NCBI GenBank assembly: GCA_933207985.1
Contig: OW240924.1
Span: forward strand, 71,616,517-71,680,516
Direction: 5' to 3'
Length of the DNA stretch: 64,000 bases
DNA from: Pelobates cultripes
Taxonomy: Eukaryota; Chordata; Amphibia; Anura; Pelobatidae
The translations under genes were made by a program, and so were the position numbers. Position 1 is the stretch's first letter; every line of letters begins with the position of its first letter. Below are positions 27,001 through 41,300 of the stretch, in pieces. Below the pieces are notes generated by a model, which had not been told where the DNA came from, ran no database searches, and was given only the letters and a program-made list of their open reading frames with translations.

Positions 27001-30000
27001 GTAGCATATTACACTCTTTTGTGTGTGCTGTAGTGGCGTATGATATTGTACGTCAGCATTGTAGGTAAATGATATGTTATCATTTAGTCCTGAAATCTTT
27101 TGATCTCTTACCTGTGTGTAGAAAGAAGGAGATTTGTAAAGTTATACTGTTCCACACTGTGACCAAATAGGGCCATTTTCAATTACACGTTGGAGTCAAC
27201 TTTCTACATACTTAATTGGTATCCATTTATAAAACATCCACTAGCATTTATATTTAGACATTTTTGTGGTGTATTCCTAGGTAAGATAAGATGATGATTA
27301 ACTCAGTGAAGGCTTTTGAAAAACACATGTTTCTGCTAAAATTCTCAGAATAACAGCCAGATCTAGAATCTCTTATGTTTTATAAATAAAGAAATAAAAA
27401 TACATGTCAATGTAATGGGATACATGCCTAATATGGTTTGAGGGTGCTCAACAGTTATATAATAATAATAAACAAAACATTAAAGAAAACTAGAACAAAA
27501 TAAGTTTGAATCAGAGCCGGATTATCTGTTACGTGGACCAACACCCTGCCTAGGGCCTTGTGCAACCTTAATCTGGCTCTGGTTGTAACAAGAGATGATA
27601 AATACCCCGAACACAGTCTATAGGAAACTATTTATCATAATAAACTATTATCATACTCCCAACCCCTATTTAGGAGGTATCACCCTTATTTTTTGCTAGT
27701 TCCCTTAGTCCCTCTTTTCTAGAAGTACAGAAGTTTTGCATTGTATGTGTATGGAGTGCAATGTGTCCAGAACTGGGGAATAACTGGGCAGTGATGTTCA
27801 TTCCATAATTATGGAATGACACCTAGATATGTCTTGTACAACATATTTGGACCTGAAAATGAGTGCAGAGGACAATCAAAGTGTGCCCATTAGCTTTGTA
27901 GAGAAGCAGAGTATTGACACAATCGTTAGGGATATACCATGCTAGGAAAGAGTCAATCTCTTAAATTGCTACACCTTTTTATTGACAGTTTCTCATGATA
28001 TTGACCCGGGGACATTCTTAATCACGTACATGATATTCCATGTGACTTAGTGTCTCTTTGCCCTATGGATAACATGAAGAATCAGAACATTCCTTTTTGA
28101 CATTTCCACAACTAAGGTTGCTTTTTCCTCAGTCAAAGAGAAGCAACGCTGCATGACAGATTGTTCGGGAAGGACTATGGTATCTCCAGGACCTGTTACT
28201 CCAAAACTCATTTAGAGACGTGCATGATAATCTCACTCTCACATGTTCAGTAATTCCTCCCATGGGATTCATTCATGCATGTTCATTGCAATGTTGAGCA
28301 GCTTTCCATTCCTTTGATAAAAAATTTACGAATGGAAAACATGGCAATTCTCCTGCTTGAGTGGATGTAGGAATGATGTATGAGGTAAGCTTCTTTAACT
28401 CTAAAAGTAACCACTGTCAAACGGTATAGTGCTATTTCAAATCAGTCTCTTTACAAAGCTTAGACTAACATTCATAATAGATAAAGTGCGCTGTGCCTTT
28501 AAGACCCAAAATAATTTTTAAACAGTGAAGACAATTAGTGCAATATTGTACAGATAAAGTGATAAAGTGCATCAATGTGAAACACACTCACAAATATATA
28601 AATATGAATATACAAAATGTGCAAAAAATCTTTTTGTGCAATAATTTTGTGCAATAGGAAACCAATACTTAACTTTCCCAGTTATGGAATTTGCTTTAAA
28701 GCTTCTGTCAGCAATCCAATATGTGTCTCAAAAAGAGAAGGGAAAATGCACAATCATAGGATAATATGTTAAAATATAAATATTAAGAAAATATGAACCA
28801 AAACACTCACAAGGGTAGAGCAATTAAGTCTGCTCTAAACTTTGATGGCTTCTCATGCAATGATGCAGGCTGGAAACTGTGGGGAAAGTTGAAATCCTTT
28901 ATTGACTCTTTAAATAAAAAAATCGCTATATCTGGCAGGTAAGTCCCTCTTTGTCTTTTTCCTCCTTATGGTTCTATGCAGTCTCTATTTAGGCGCCGTT
29001 TTTGTATATTCATATTTACATATTTGTGAGTGTGTTGCACATTGATGCACTTTATCACTTTATCTGTACAATATTGCACTAATTGTCTTCACTGTTTAAA
29101 AATTATTTTGGGTCTTAAAGGCACAGTGCACTTTATCTTTTTTATTGTCTTAGTATAAGTGATTGAGCTTTTTCACTGTATATAGTGCTGATAGGAGCAC
29201 TTCCTTGTCATTTGATTCACAGATCAAGTGTGAAAAAGTAACCATAGATAGATAAACAGGAGTAGCAGTTAAGTATATAAAATATAATCAGATTATTTTC
29301 TGCTCCTTCCCCCCTCACCCCTATTATCACTTGATTTGTGAATAACAATCTACATTTAGTGACTATCTCCTAGACATCTTTGTTTTTCCTTTCAATCATC
29401 ATGGGTTTTGTTTTGTACCACAGGTGGAATTTAGACTCACAAACCGAAAAGGACATGCTCGGTCATCTGCATGTTTTAGTTAGTTAATTTTTGTCTCTGA
29501 GTTCAGGCATTCGACCAATGACCCGATCGGTCCGAATTCAAATGAGTTGCCATTCGTATTGACTGAAATTAATTTCCAAGTTTAAACACAACTGACCCTG
29601 CACTCACATATTTATTGCCATTTTTTACCCTTGCGATGGGCACCATTCCAAAGATCTTGGAATATCATGCTACAAAAAGTCCATGTGTGGGAAAACTAAA
29701 ATTCTAGGTTAATGCTCTTTCTTTAATTCCATGTATTACTGCTTGCTTTTTTTTACATTAGAATATAAATATATTAATCTATGAAATATTTAAGTACATT
29801 AAGTGACAATTTAATTACTGTTTGTCTGTCTTTACTACTTTCAGTGGATGATGTGCAAGTTTCCTGTTATCGAATCCTGTGCAGTCTCTACTCCCTTGGG
29901 ACAGGAAAGAACATCTATGTTGAAAGGTACTAATTGTAAATTACATGATCCAAATTTAGAAATATTACTTAAATTATTTGAATCCCTGAGTGGACCTAAT

Positions 30001-33000
30001 CACCTCCTCTCCTTTTTTTTCTTTTATGTTTTTAGTTGCATTTCATCAATCTAATTTTTAATAAGGGCCAGTTTAGGCAAAATCATACTTACTTTTTATA
30101 TCTTCATTATCTTGCAAGGATGTAATATTTTGGTCAACATGAGACCCAGCTTGGCCTTAATACCTGTTACAGTTTGTTCTGTGATCAGAGTTTCCCAACC
30201 TAGTACTCAAGTTAGACAGTCTAGGATTTACACATTTCACAATTCTATTATACTGGGAATATTAACAATACCTGGATGGTTAATGCCTTTCACAGACAGG
30301 GCTAGAAAATACTCCCATTTGAGCAAGTAAAACAAATTAGTTTTAGTTCTGTAGAGTTTCTATATTACTTTTTTTCATTAAAATGTTTGATTTGCCTACA
30401 TATGGGGTTCTGGCCAAACTGCACACATGGGATTGTGGCTATTGTTTGTCACTTCCAGCCTTTTCTAGTCCTGCTATATATTGCAACTCATGTTAGACCT
30501 CCCAAAATAATTATCCACACATTCAGGTTCCATCCATTTGCTAAACTCTTACAATGGAGCTCTTCTCGATCTGTAATTGCCACTGTAGAAAGTGTTGCTC
30601 TTTCTTTTTTTTGCACCATAAATCCTTTAAAATATATTAAATTAGGGTTATTTAATGTGCTAGTATATGCTTATGGCATCTTCCTGATATCCTACCTGGA
30701 CTTGCTTCAGTCTCTGAACTATACCCAGCCCACGGAGGTAGATGTTAATTACAACTTGCCCTTATCATGCTAACTGGTTGCACCAATCAATCAACAATGT
30801 TCCAGTGGCCTCAGTATCACAAGGGTTCAACCTGTGGGTAGCAATATATATGAAGGTTAACATTCCATTGGTGTGTAAGAAGAGAATATAGCAGATCATC
30901 TTCTATAACCTAGGGCCAGCCAAATTCATTACCACAAAGGTGCCTGCAGAGGTGGTCTTTATCGTGTATGGGTTCCTGTCCAAAAATGCTGATGACTTAA
31001 AGATAAGAGACAAGAGAAGTTCTTTAAAAAAAAATGTGGTGTGAATTTAACCTCCTCAATTTAAATGGCTGAAATATGCTAGAAAAACTTCAAACAATAA
31101 AAAGACATATTTTATTTTAAGGCATTTGTGTATATTGCTAGAGGAAAGGCTAAAAAAACCTCTGCAAGGCAGGTTTCAAATAATAATAAAACATTTTATT
31201 TTCCTTTGTGTCATCCATTATTATGGTATGAATAGAGGTTGAATTGGTATGAGTTGTATTCTTTAGGATAGGGATAGATGATAAATAGTGTTTTAAACAC
31301 ATTCCAGAGATACAAAAGCTCTACGTGAGACAGTGCGCACAGGAAATATTTTCAATTTACATGTCTTCTCAAGGATTTAATACCCAGACAAATAAATAGC
31401 AGACTATCACAATAGGGGGAGTATTCTTTATTCTTCTTTATTGTTAAATATGTAAATATTAGTGCAATGAACTGTTACGTGTTCCAGCAACACTGACTGC
31501 ATACAGTATATTTCTTCTGACTATGCAGGAAATACTTAAAATGTTCGCCATATCATATCTTACTAGGGTGCAGAATACCTGCTATGTCCAGCAGTGATCC
31601 AATATCTATTCACAACCTTTACAGTGACATCTTTAAAGATGCCTGTCAACATCCCATCTGATTCCAGGATAGACTTTACTCAGAGCATTACTCATTTATG
31701 CTTTAACCATTTTCTCCATTCAACATCCTTGCATAAATGCTATTTCAATGCAGTGACGTTTCTTGTTTCCTACTCTGGCGCAGCCTGTGTCGCTGGCAAA
31801 AAAAAATTCTCTCTGGATAAATTGCTTGTCTTTAGAAATGTCAGTTGTCTGAATATTTTTTATTTTATTCCCTTTTTTATTGAGGCTGACATGTAGCAAC
31901 TAAATTGCCTGTCAAAAAGAACAGACAGCACACTGTGAAATAGCCAATCAATGCAATGTTCCAGCCGTTTAATTCAGGCAACTTGGAAGAAAGCCAGCGG
32001 GAACAGTACATAAATAAATACCTCGAGCTGATTAATTGGGCTCTCTATCTCTGTATCTTTCCAGCCACATGGACAAGATCAAAGATTTTACTTCAGTGTA
32101 GCTTATGATGGAATGAGTTAACCATAAGTACCAGCATCCAGGGTGTAATCAATTAAGGTGTCAACTGTAGACTTGTAGAGACAGTGTATAGAATCATTTT
32201 CCTTATTTGCTGCATTTGTGTGTCTGTGGGAGCTTCTGCAGAATGATGTAGGTGGTATACTATCAATATATTGGTAGCCAGACAGCAAAGCAAGTGAAAT
32301 GTGATGATTTAACTTAATATTGTGTTAGATTCCAGCACACGTTTTAAAGTAACAGACCTTACGTGTGTGAATAATATGTAAACCACTGAATTCCAGTCTA
32401 TGGATATCGGCTGCAGTGAACTTTAATCCTCCTAATGATATGCCATGTTTTGTGGTGGCTAAGACTTATAGGGGTCAAGGCCCAAAGCAACATGTTTACC
32501 CTCTAATACGGTTTGATCATATGTGTTTGCCATTTTATTTCACTGGGACAGTCACTAAATTAGAAATTGTTTGGAATTGACCAGAGAAATGAAAATGTTA
32601 TGACAAAATAGACAGATTTTATTCCAGAAGTTGTGTAATTAAGGGGTTAAATAATAATGAGAAATGTATGTACATAGGGTTTCTTGATAGATAAAACCCA
32701 ATTCTCAACTTAGATTTGTCTTTCTCAGCCTACATTAGCATGTAACTATATCCTACACAACCACAACAACATGTTGCAAAATAGTCATATTTATGGATAC
32801 TTGTATTTGAGTGGTTTCTGACTTCCATTGTATAGGCTGTAAAACAAAACATGTTCAGTATACTATTAAAATCTATTAACCCTGTAATATTTGATTAAAT
32901 CCTTGCTGGTATTAATTCTCTGATGTTTTCCCACAGGCAGCGACCAGCTCTGGGAGAGTGTTTGGCAGCTCTGGCTGGGGCAATTCCAGTAGCTTTTCTT

Positions 33001-36000
33001 GAACCCTCTCTAAACCATAACAACCCACTTTCGGTTTTCAACACCAAGTCTCCCCGAGAGCGAGCTAGTACGTATCCTTCCCTCTATCAGGCACACAGGA
33101 TGTTATAGAAGTACTGAGTGCGTTCCAATGCCTCTTTGTCAGCAGTTTGTGGGAGATTATAGACTCCTTTCATACAAGCCAAAGATATCCACAGCAGCTA
33201 GGAGAGGTTGGACCACTCAGTTCAACCCTTCTGCTCTTCGTAGATGCTTGAAATATTATTAAATGTTTGCACATATTAGAGTTGTTTGAACAGTTTACAC
33301 CAGTGGTTTTCAACCTCTAGAATCTTCTCCCAAAACTGTGTCTCTGTGCTGTTTGAGTGGGTCCCCAGTGGACTGGACAAACGCATCATGTTCATCAAGC
33401 CCCAGGCAACTACCCACTATAAATTTACTGAGGCACCAACACATGCTTTTCCCAGTACAAGGTAGATAAATTTGTCACTGAGAGGAGTGTAACAAATATG
33501 TTTTGTTTTTTTAATTTAATTTTATATGTATTATATTAAAACTTAAAATCATGGCACTGAGCTAGTTTTGCAATGAAGGAATGGGTTGACAAACTATTGG
33601 AGATTCTGTTAACGCATCTTTTGTACTACCTCTGGTGTTGATACCTATTCCTAGGTTGGAGAGAGTACTAGAATTGTCCACTTCTGTCTTTGGCTGTGTG
33701 ACTTGATGTACTGGGTGTGGATATCATTGATATCCTGTAATATATTTCCTGATATATACAAAGAACTGATTTTGTGACTGTTTTTGTATTTTTGGTTTAG
33801 TTTAGTTTTTTGTTTTTTTTTATCAGTTTGTCTCTAAAATATTTTTTGGACATTATCTAGAAGATATTTAAGTATGTTAAAGTTTGTGCTGATTATCTAT
33901 GTGCAGTGGTATTTGTGCGTTGTTTTATATTTTCTATGTAGAAATACCCATTGGTGCACTTTTTTGCACATTTTATTTTTTACGCGTTTTGTTTTTCTAT
34001 TTGCCAACTCAATACCATATTAAGCTTGGCATCCACTGGTCTAGAAATTAGTTCTGATAAACCAAAAAACAAAAACCAAACAATGTTAGGTATAATCCTA
34101 GTGCACCTAGAATTTGTGTAAGTATATGGATCATTAAATAATTTTATATTATGATATTTATGCCTCAAACATTGGCAATAAATAGCCTTTTAGCCAACTT
34201 GCCTACAAAGCTACCTTAGATATTTAAATCTTCTCCTCTGCAACCCAATTTGAAGTTACTGAATTAAACGTGTACTGCTATTCAGTGCACATGTACACAT
34301 GTAGCAATTTTTACCTAATAACCCAGTGTGTCTCTGCCAGTTAAGGGATATATATAGTCCTATGGCATGCCAAGTACCAATCATAAGATGCACTAGTGTT
34401 AATACAGATCATGGTATGCTTATTAATACACAGTGTTCATCAGTAACCCACCAGCATAGCTATTAATAGCAACATTAGTATACAAAGATAATTGATTTCA
34501 GAATGTTTTTCATTATATATATATATATTGGTATTATATATGCTAGTTCTTTCTCATAAGTATTTTTGCTTGATGGGTTTATTCAGTAAATTGTGTGGAT
34601 AATTAAAAGCTGACCACGTTGGAAAAAAGTCTGAATCAGAAAATGTGACTAGAGTACATAAATAAATAAATATATATCAATATATATATTTTATTAATTA
34701 TTATATAATACATTAGAAAACCAAATGGTGGCTTGTATTCTTACTTTACGCAACATTCTATGTAAACAGTGTTTAATGGAGAACTATTACTTATCAGGGT
34801 TTTTCATGTTTTGTTTATTTATTCCCTATATTGTTATACTTATCCTATCTGACAGCTTCAAGAGTTCTAGGTTGCTAATGTTCTTCCTGTGCATAAAAGG
34901 TGTCACTTGTCAGCACACATAGCATGCTGGCAACAAAAGACCTATGGTGGCACTAACTTCTTACTAAGCCCGGCCTTCGGTAGGTCCCTCCCCCTGCAAC
35001 AAGGGGGAGTGACGTCAGCAAAGAATGATCAGTCTGCAGGGAGAACTTGGCCTTGGTATGGGATCGTATGTTTTTTGTTGTTTTATTTTGTTTGTTTTTA
35101 AAGAGGGGAGACCATGCCAGCAAGAGTTACTATAACCAAACACAATATTTCTAGCCAGCCTGGGACATGCATGTCTCAAGCTGCTCGAGAAATGAACACC
35201 AAGACTGCACATAGGTTATGGAATGTAAGTTGACCAGAATCAGTGCAAACTTCTTAGATGAGCCCTACATTAAAATACATCAGTGACAAGGCAACATCTC
35301 AGAGACTGATGTAGATGTCTTATAAAACCTACAAATATATCTTAAAGTTATTGTCATTATTTATAACCTATATATGATATTACTTATGTATGTATGTAGG
35401 GAGAGATGGTTTAGGTACTGTTCCAGGCAAATAAGAATGATTATGCCTGCTTACACTTCTATGCCTTTCAAGTCTGTGCTAATGGAGTGTTAAGTCATCT
35501 AACTTGCAACCCTGGGTCCATGACAATAATGTAATGTGTTTTTCATGGGTAATCATGTTGAATTTCTCTGTTGCAGTTCTTGGAATGCCAGACACGGTAC
35601 AAGAAATGTGTTCAGATATGCCACACTTGGAAGGATTGATGAAAGAGATTAATGACCTGGCAGAGTCTGGAGCTAGGTACAACGACATGCCACATGTAAT
35701 CGAGGTCATTTTGCCCATGCTGTGCAATTATCTGTCCTACTGGTGGGAGAGGGGTACAGAAAATGTGCCGGAAAATGCCAGGCCATGCTGTACACAAGTT
35801 ACATCAGAACACCTAAGTGTCATCCTTGGTAACATTCTTAAGATCATCAACAACAACCTGGGAATAGATGAGGCTTTGTGGATGAAGAGAATTGCAGGTT
35901 AGTACGCATATGCACGTGTTAATTTTATTTAGCCACATGTCTTATAGGTCCGTTATTACCTAGAAAGATACTCTGGAAATGTTTCTTAGATTGCATTGGA

Positions 36001-38297
36001 GGGAGCTGGACACAGAGGCAGTGGACTTTGCTGGCATCCATCATGCAATATATGGCTTTTATTATTTAGTCACAAACCTGATAATGGTGTTACCTTAAAA
36101 AATTGACACATACTGATTCAGTGTAATTAAATTTTATCCTGCTCCAGGTTAACTTTTCCAATTAAGAATGTTAGTTAAATTTGTGCTGGAGGTGCCAAAT
36201 ACACAAAAGCAATTTTTATATTTTCAAAGACACTGCCCCTGAATGTTCCCCTGTAGGCTGCTACTATTGTTTCCTATAATTAGTCTTTATTATTGACGTA
36301 CTGATGGTTTGTTTGCAGTTTATGCTCAACCAATTATCAGCAAGGCTCAGCCCGACCTCCTGAAAAGTCATTTCATTCCGACGCTGGAGAAACTGAAAAA
36401 GAAAGCGATAAAAATTGTGCAGGAGGAGGAACTACTAAAATCAGACAGCAAGTTGGACACTCAGGAGGCTGAACTTCTCATTCTCGATGAGTTTGCTGTG
36501 TTGTGTAGGGATCTCTATGCCTTCTATCCTATGCTGATCCGATATGTGGACAATAACAGGTATCCCATTGTTGAACCCCTATTTCCCAGCCCTTTAAAAG
36601 CACTGTGTCCTATGTTTCAGTTCCAGATGACAATTCTCCCCTTTTTACAACATAGATCCAACTGGCTGAAAAAGCCAAACATTGAGTCTGATGAGCTCTT
36701 CCGAATGGTGGCCGAAGTCTTCATTCTGTGGTGCAAATCTCATGTAAGGAATCGTATTTCACTTTCATTTGCTTGCTCACATATCAATAGCAAGGCAATA
36801 AATATTTCCAGCCAAGAATTAAAGGAGTTTCAATTTAAATAAAGAAAATAGGTCTGGGTATTTAAGGAGCTGATAGTGAGCAGTCTTTACTTCAAAGCAA
36901 CGTTTCGGCACTCTGCTGCATCCTTTATGAAACCAGCAGAGTGCCAAAACGATGCTTTGAATTAATAAAGACTGCTCACTAAAAGCTCTTTGAGTTCCTA
37001 GGCATCTTTTTCTATTTAAATTAAAGCTTTTTTGGGGGGTTTCACCAGCCAAGTCTAGAGTCACTGTACTCCTAAACGTGTGTGTTCACCTCCTGGATTT
37101 AGATACCAAAAATTAAACTGACACCCTTGATAAAGGCAGCAGAAGTGTTGCCGAAACATTGCAGGGATTGGTGACTCATGTGCTGTCCTATTAGGCTTGA
37201 TTACTGGTGGTAATTATATTTGCACATGTGCCTTTTTTGGTTACTTTATGTATTGTTTGTTTGTTATTGTTTCTTTTTTGGTGTATTTAATAAAAGATTT
37301 ATAAGCATATTTTACTTGCTATAAATGAGTGTGCATCCTTATCTTGTTAATTTTAACTGTACATGTCATAATACTGTTGGATTTTACTGCAATAAAATAC
37401 ACTTATTCGTATTCAGTTATGTCTCACAAGTGCAACAGTACCCCCCATATAAAGGTTTTATAGGTTTTTGAAAGTTACAGGGTCAAATATAGGTATTTCC
37501 CCTTTTCTGTTTTTACACAATGAAATATGAAAGCCTTTGAGACGGCATAGCAGCCCAGGAATGAAAATTACCCCCATAATGGCATGCCATTTGCAAAGTA
37601 GCCAGCCCAAGGAATTCAAAATGGGGTATGTCCTTTTTTTTTTAGTTGATACTTAGTCACAGACCCTGGCCAAAGTTAGCGTTCATATTTTTTTTTTGCA
37701 TTTTTCACGCACAAACTGCACTTTCACTGATGATATCATCATGATAATACGTTTTACTGTTTTGAAACATTCATATTTGTGTTCAGCGAAGTTTCCCGAG
37801 TAAAACAGTATCCCCATTTACAGGTTTTATGATGTCTTGGAAAGTTACAGGGTTAAATATAGGGCTTGCAAATTACATTCTCTAGAGTTTCTGTGTGGGT
37901 TGTAAGGCAGGTCCCTCAAATTGTAATTAGTAAAATTACATAATTATGTAAAAAGATTATATAAATATACAGGTAAAATTTTAATATATATAAAATTTAA
38001 TTCTAAGTGTATTTTGATATCAAAATATATATTAACATAGAATGTGACGGCAGATAAGAACCATTTGGCCCATCTAGTCTGCCCAGTTTTTTTCAATACT
38101 TTCATTAGTCCCTGGCCTTATCTTAAGTCTAGGATAGCCTTATGCCTATCCCACACATGCTTAAACTCCTTTACTGTGTTAACCTCTATTACTTCAGCTG
38201 GAAGGCTATTCCATGCATCCCCACTAATTTAAGACTATGTCCTCTTGTTGTGGTAGTTTTTCTTCTTTAATTAATATCAAAATACAGTTAGAACGAA

Positions 38298-38331
<34 letters not shown>

Positions 38332-41300
38332 TACAGTGTGTATGTGTGTGTATATAAAAGTACTTAGAATATATATATATATTTATATATTATCTAGCTT
38401 TTTTGTTTTTGTTAATTAACAAACAAAATTGTATTCTTACATTAACATGCTGCAAATTCATTATTTCTTTATGTTTTTAAATATTCCTTTTACTCTTCTA
38501 TATTACCATTTTCAAAGATAACACAAACATGCAGATGAAATCTAAAAACTGGGTTTGGAATGGCTTTAAATAGACTCTCTTAACACTTGTGTTACTTGTT
38601 CTAGAATTTTAAGAGAGAAGAACAGAATTTTGTGATTCAGAATGAGATCAATAATTTGGCATTTCTAACTGGAAACAACAAGAGCAAGATGTCAAAAGTA
38701 AGTCTATTTTAGGAGCTTTCTAAGCTTGTTTAGTCTGTTCAGAGAAGCAAATCAAATGGGAAAAACAAAACTTTCATATTTAACAAATTCAATTGCCAGA
38801 TCGCAAGAAATTACAGCTGGATTATATTAGCTTTTTCTGTGTGCTCTTTGATTTAATTAACAGTGGACGTTTATTTGAGTTTTCTATAATATTTTAGTGC
38901 ATGCATGGAAAAAAAGGTGTAGATTAAACTATTTTAATACACCAGTATTGCTTATGGCATTTCGTAAAAATGCTGTGCGACAGGTTCATGTACTATTTGT
39001 CAGGTTTAAAAAAGAAAAAGAAAACTTGGACAAATGTCCTCAATCACTGTTTCAACTTATTTTCACCTAATAATGAAAAATGTCAAATTGGGAAAAAATA
39101 CACCTGAAAAAACATGTAGATTTTCTGTATTGAACAAGTTGAAATACACAACTGAAACTACTGTAAATCCAATGGACACTAAAAAGTATAATTCAGGCTC
39201 AGTTTAAATGCCACAGGTGTCCTTGCAAAGCCGAGGTGCACCCAGTGTTGGGTTGAATGTTGAAATCGAGGGTTTTGGTCTGGCCAGGCCAAAATTCCCC
39301 TAATATTGAAACTTAGATGTTACACTGAAGAATACACTTATTACTAGTTACATATACTCTGTCACAAAAGATAAAACAATAATACAAAACGTGACATATA
39401 TTTATATGAAGGCCCACCAAGGCAGAGATGCCTACATGCAAATGTATTGTTTGTACTAGTAATTGATAATGAGTAAGTTCCTGGAAACCTGTTACTTTAT
39501 ATATCAGTTTTTATTAGTAATTATAGGACAACATTCTTTTGTAACAGGACATACAGAAAAGACATTTACGTTTGAAATGTAATTTTAAATGGAATTTCCG
39601 CCATAGTAACCAGGGCAACGCATTTCGCCAAGCACTCATTATAAAAGGCCCGGTGTGACTATAGAGCTGTGAGGGTTTCACCATTGCTGTTTCTGTTCAC
39701 TTAATTTCAAGCCACGTCACAAATGAGTAAGGAATAAATGGTTCATTCTCCATCTGTTTTACTTACTTGTCTCCTGCATTTTTCTTTCACACAGCCCATA
39801 CAAGTGAAGGTACAGCATGCATGACCTGTCTGTAATAGCTAGCCTGGCTCCATCCACTCATATGTTCCATCAGTCCTAGTAGTGGCGTCACTCAGGGTGT
39901 TTGTATTATATATCCAGCAGGTGGACTTTACCATTAAAACTGCAAATTTCATATTTTTTCTCATTTCACACCAGATTAAGGAGTTCCCGTATGACTCTGT
40001 GTCCTTGAGAGGATATTTCAGTTGCCTGTCACACAGTGTAGCAGAGGCCATTATTCTGAGGATTCTCATAACGTAACTTTATCTAACATTTCAATAAACC
40101 GTATAAGAGAGTCCCAGAATCAGTCTTTAGACTAGTATAGGACAGTGCTAGAATTTTATAGCACCAAATGCACCACTGTAGTATTGTGTTGGCAAATATA
40201 CACAGTGAATAAAACATCATGCCAGTAATACAGACCGAAGTTCACATGCTTTTATTTCTATATACAAGTTAACCACTAGCAGCAACAAGATAGGACACCA
40301 GTGATGTGTGGTCCAGTACTGTGATAGAGGTCCTTTGTTAGACATAGCTCTCAGTAAATTAATAACCCTTTACCAGTCTGATCTCTGAAGGAGTTATCTA
40401 TATCAGTGTTATTGAAGATATACTTTAGCTATCTAGTTCCCTGATTTAGCATAGTGCTGAGGAAAGTAACTGAGGAATGTTACTTTATATGTATATTTAC
40501 TTGCACTGAATTATTCACTTATTCATTCATTTAACTTGGCCCAATCATATAGAAAAAGAAAAAACCCCTGTGACGCCACTGATGTTTCTTGTAGTATTTG
40601 TTATCTGAGTAGAGGTACTGTTTGTGTCGCCAAAGTTTAGTGCGTTTCATAGATCAGTGTTGTAGAAAACTGTTAAAGGCACAATTGCAAGCAAAGCTTT
40701 GAAGCCCAGCAAGCTTATGATTCTGCTAGTCATAGATAATGATAGCCATGTATGAAATTCTAGAACAAATATAGCCATATCAGACAAGTCATTATTCATC
40801 AATAAGCAAACCCACCCAAAAGCAGACTGACACTTAGCAATCCTGCCTGAGGGAGCTCTTTTTAAACCAGCTTGATACTAGGAAAACCTGCCTGAAAAAG
40901 ACTTATTTTAGACTGTGACTCTAGAATCCACTTTATGCAAGGCAATGCACCATAAGACTAGGCAGCCATGTTTATTTTAACCTTGAGCTAGATAGCCCTG
41001 TCCAAAGCAGCTTGACATTAGATAGCCATGTCCCAATAAGCTTGGCATTGAATAGCCCTTTCCAACAAGCTTGACATTGAATAGCTCTGTCCAATAAGCT
41101 TGACATTGAATAGCCCTTTCCAACAAGCTTGACATTGAATAGCTCTGTCCAATAAGCTTGACATTGAATAGCCCTTTCCAACAAGCTTGACATTGAATAG
41201 CTCTGTCCAATAGGCTTGACATTGAATAGACCTGTCCAACAAGCTTGATATTGAATAGCCCTGTCCAATAAGCTTGACATTGAATAGCTCTGTCCAACAA

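Larger units (their letters stand above)
22533..29844. other. 7.3-kb intron E12-E13
   Basis: The largest intron of the mapped gene. It holds an inverted repeat at 23060-23324, a TA/GA microsatellite at 23985-24088, a short inverted element at 27512-27581, and a long inverted repeat at 28480-29138. About 24500-27500 is AT-rich, with no ORF or element recognised. Confidence 0.5.

Noticed and set aside
30387..30773. Plus-strand 128-codon frame in intron E13-E14
   Set aside because: No recognisable similarity or coding signs; compatible with chance in a 3-kb intron.
36309..36842. 177-codon continuous frame as a single exon
   Set aside because: It contains E16 and E17 but also the intervening 96 bp, whose translation is unrelated to RyR; the DNNR|SNWLK junction shows that it is spliced out.
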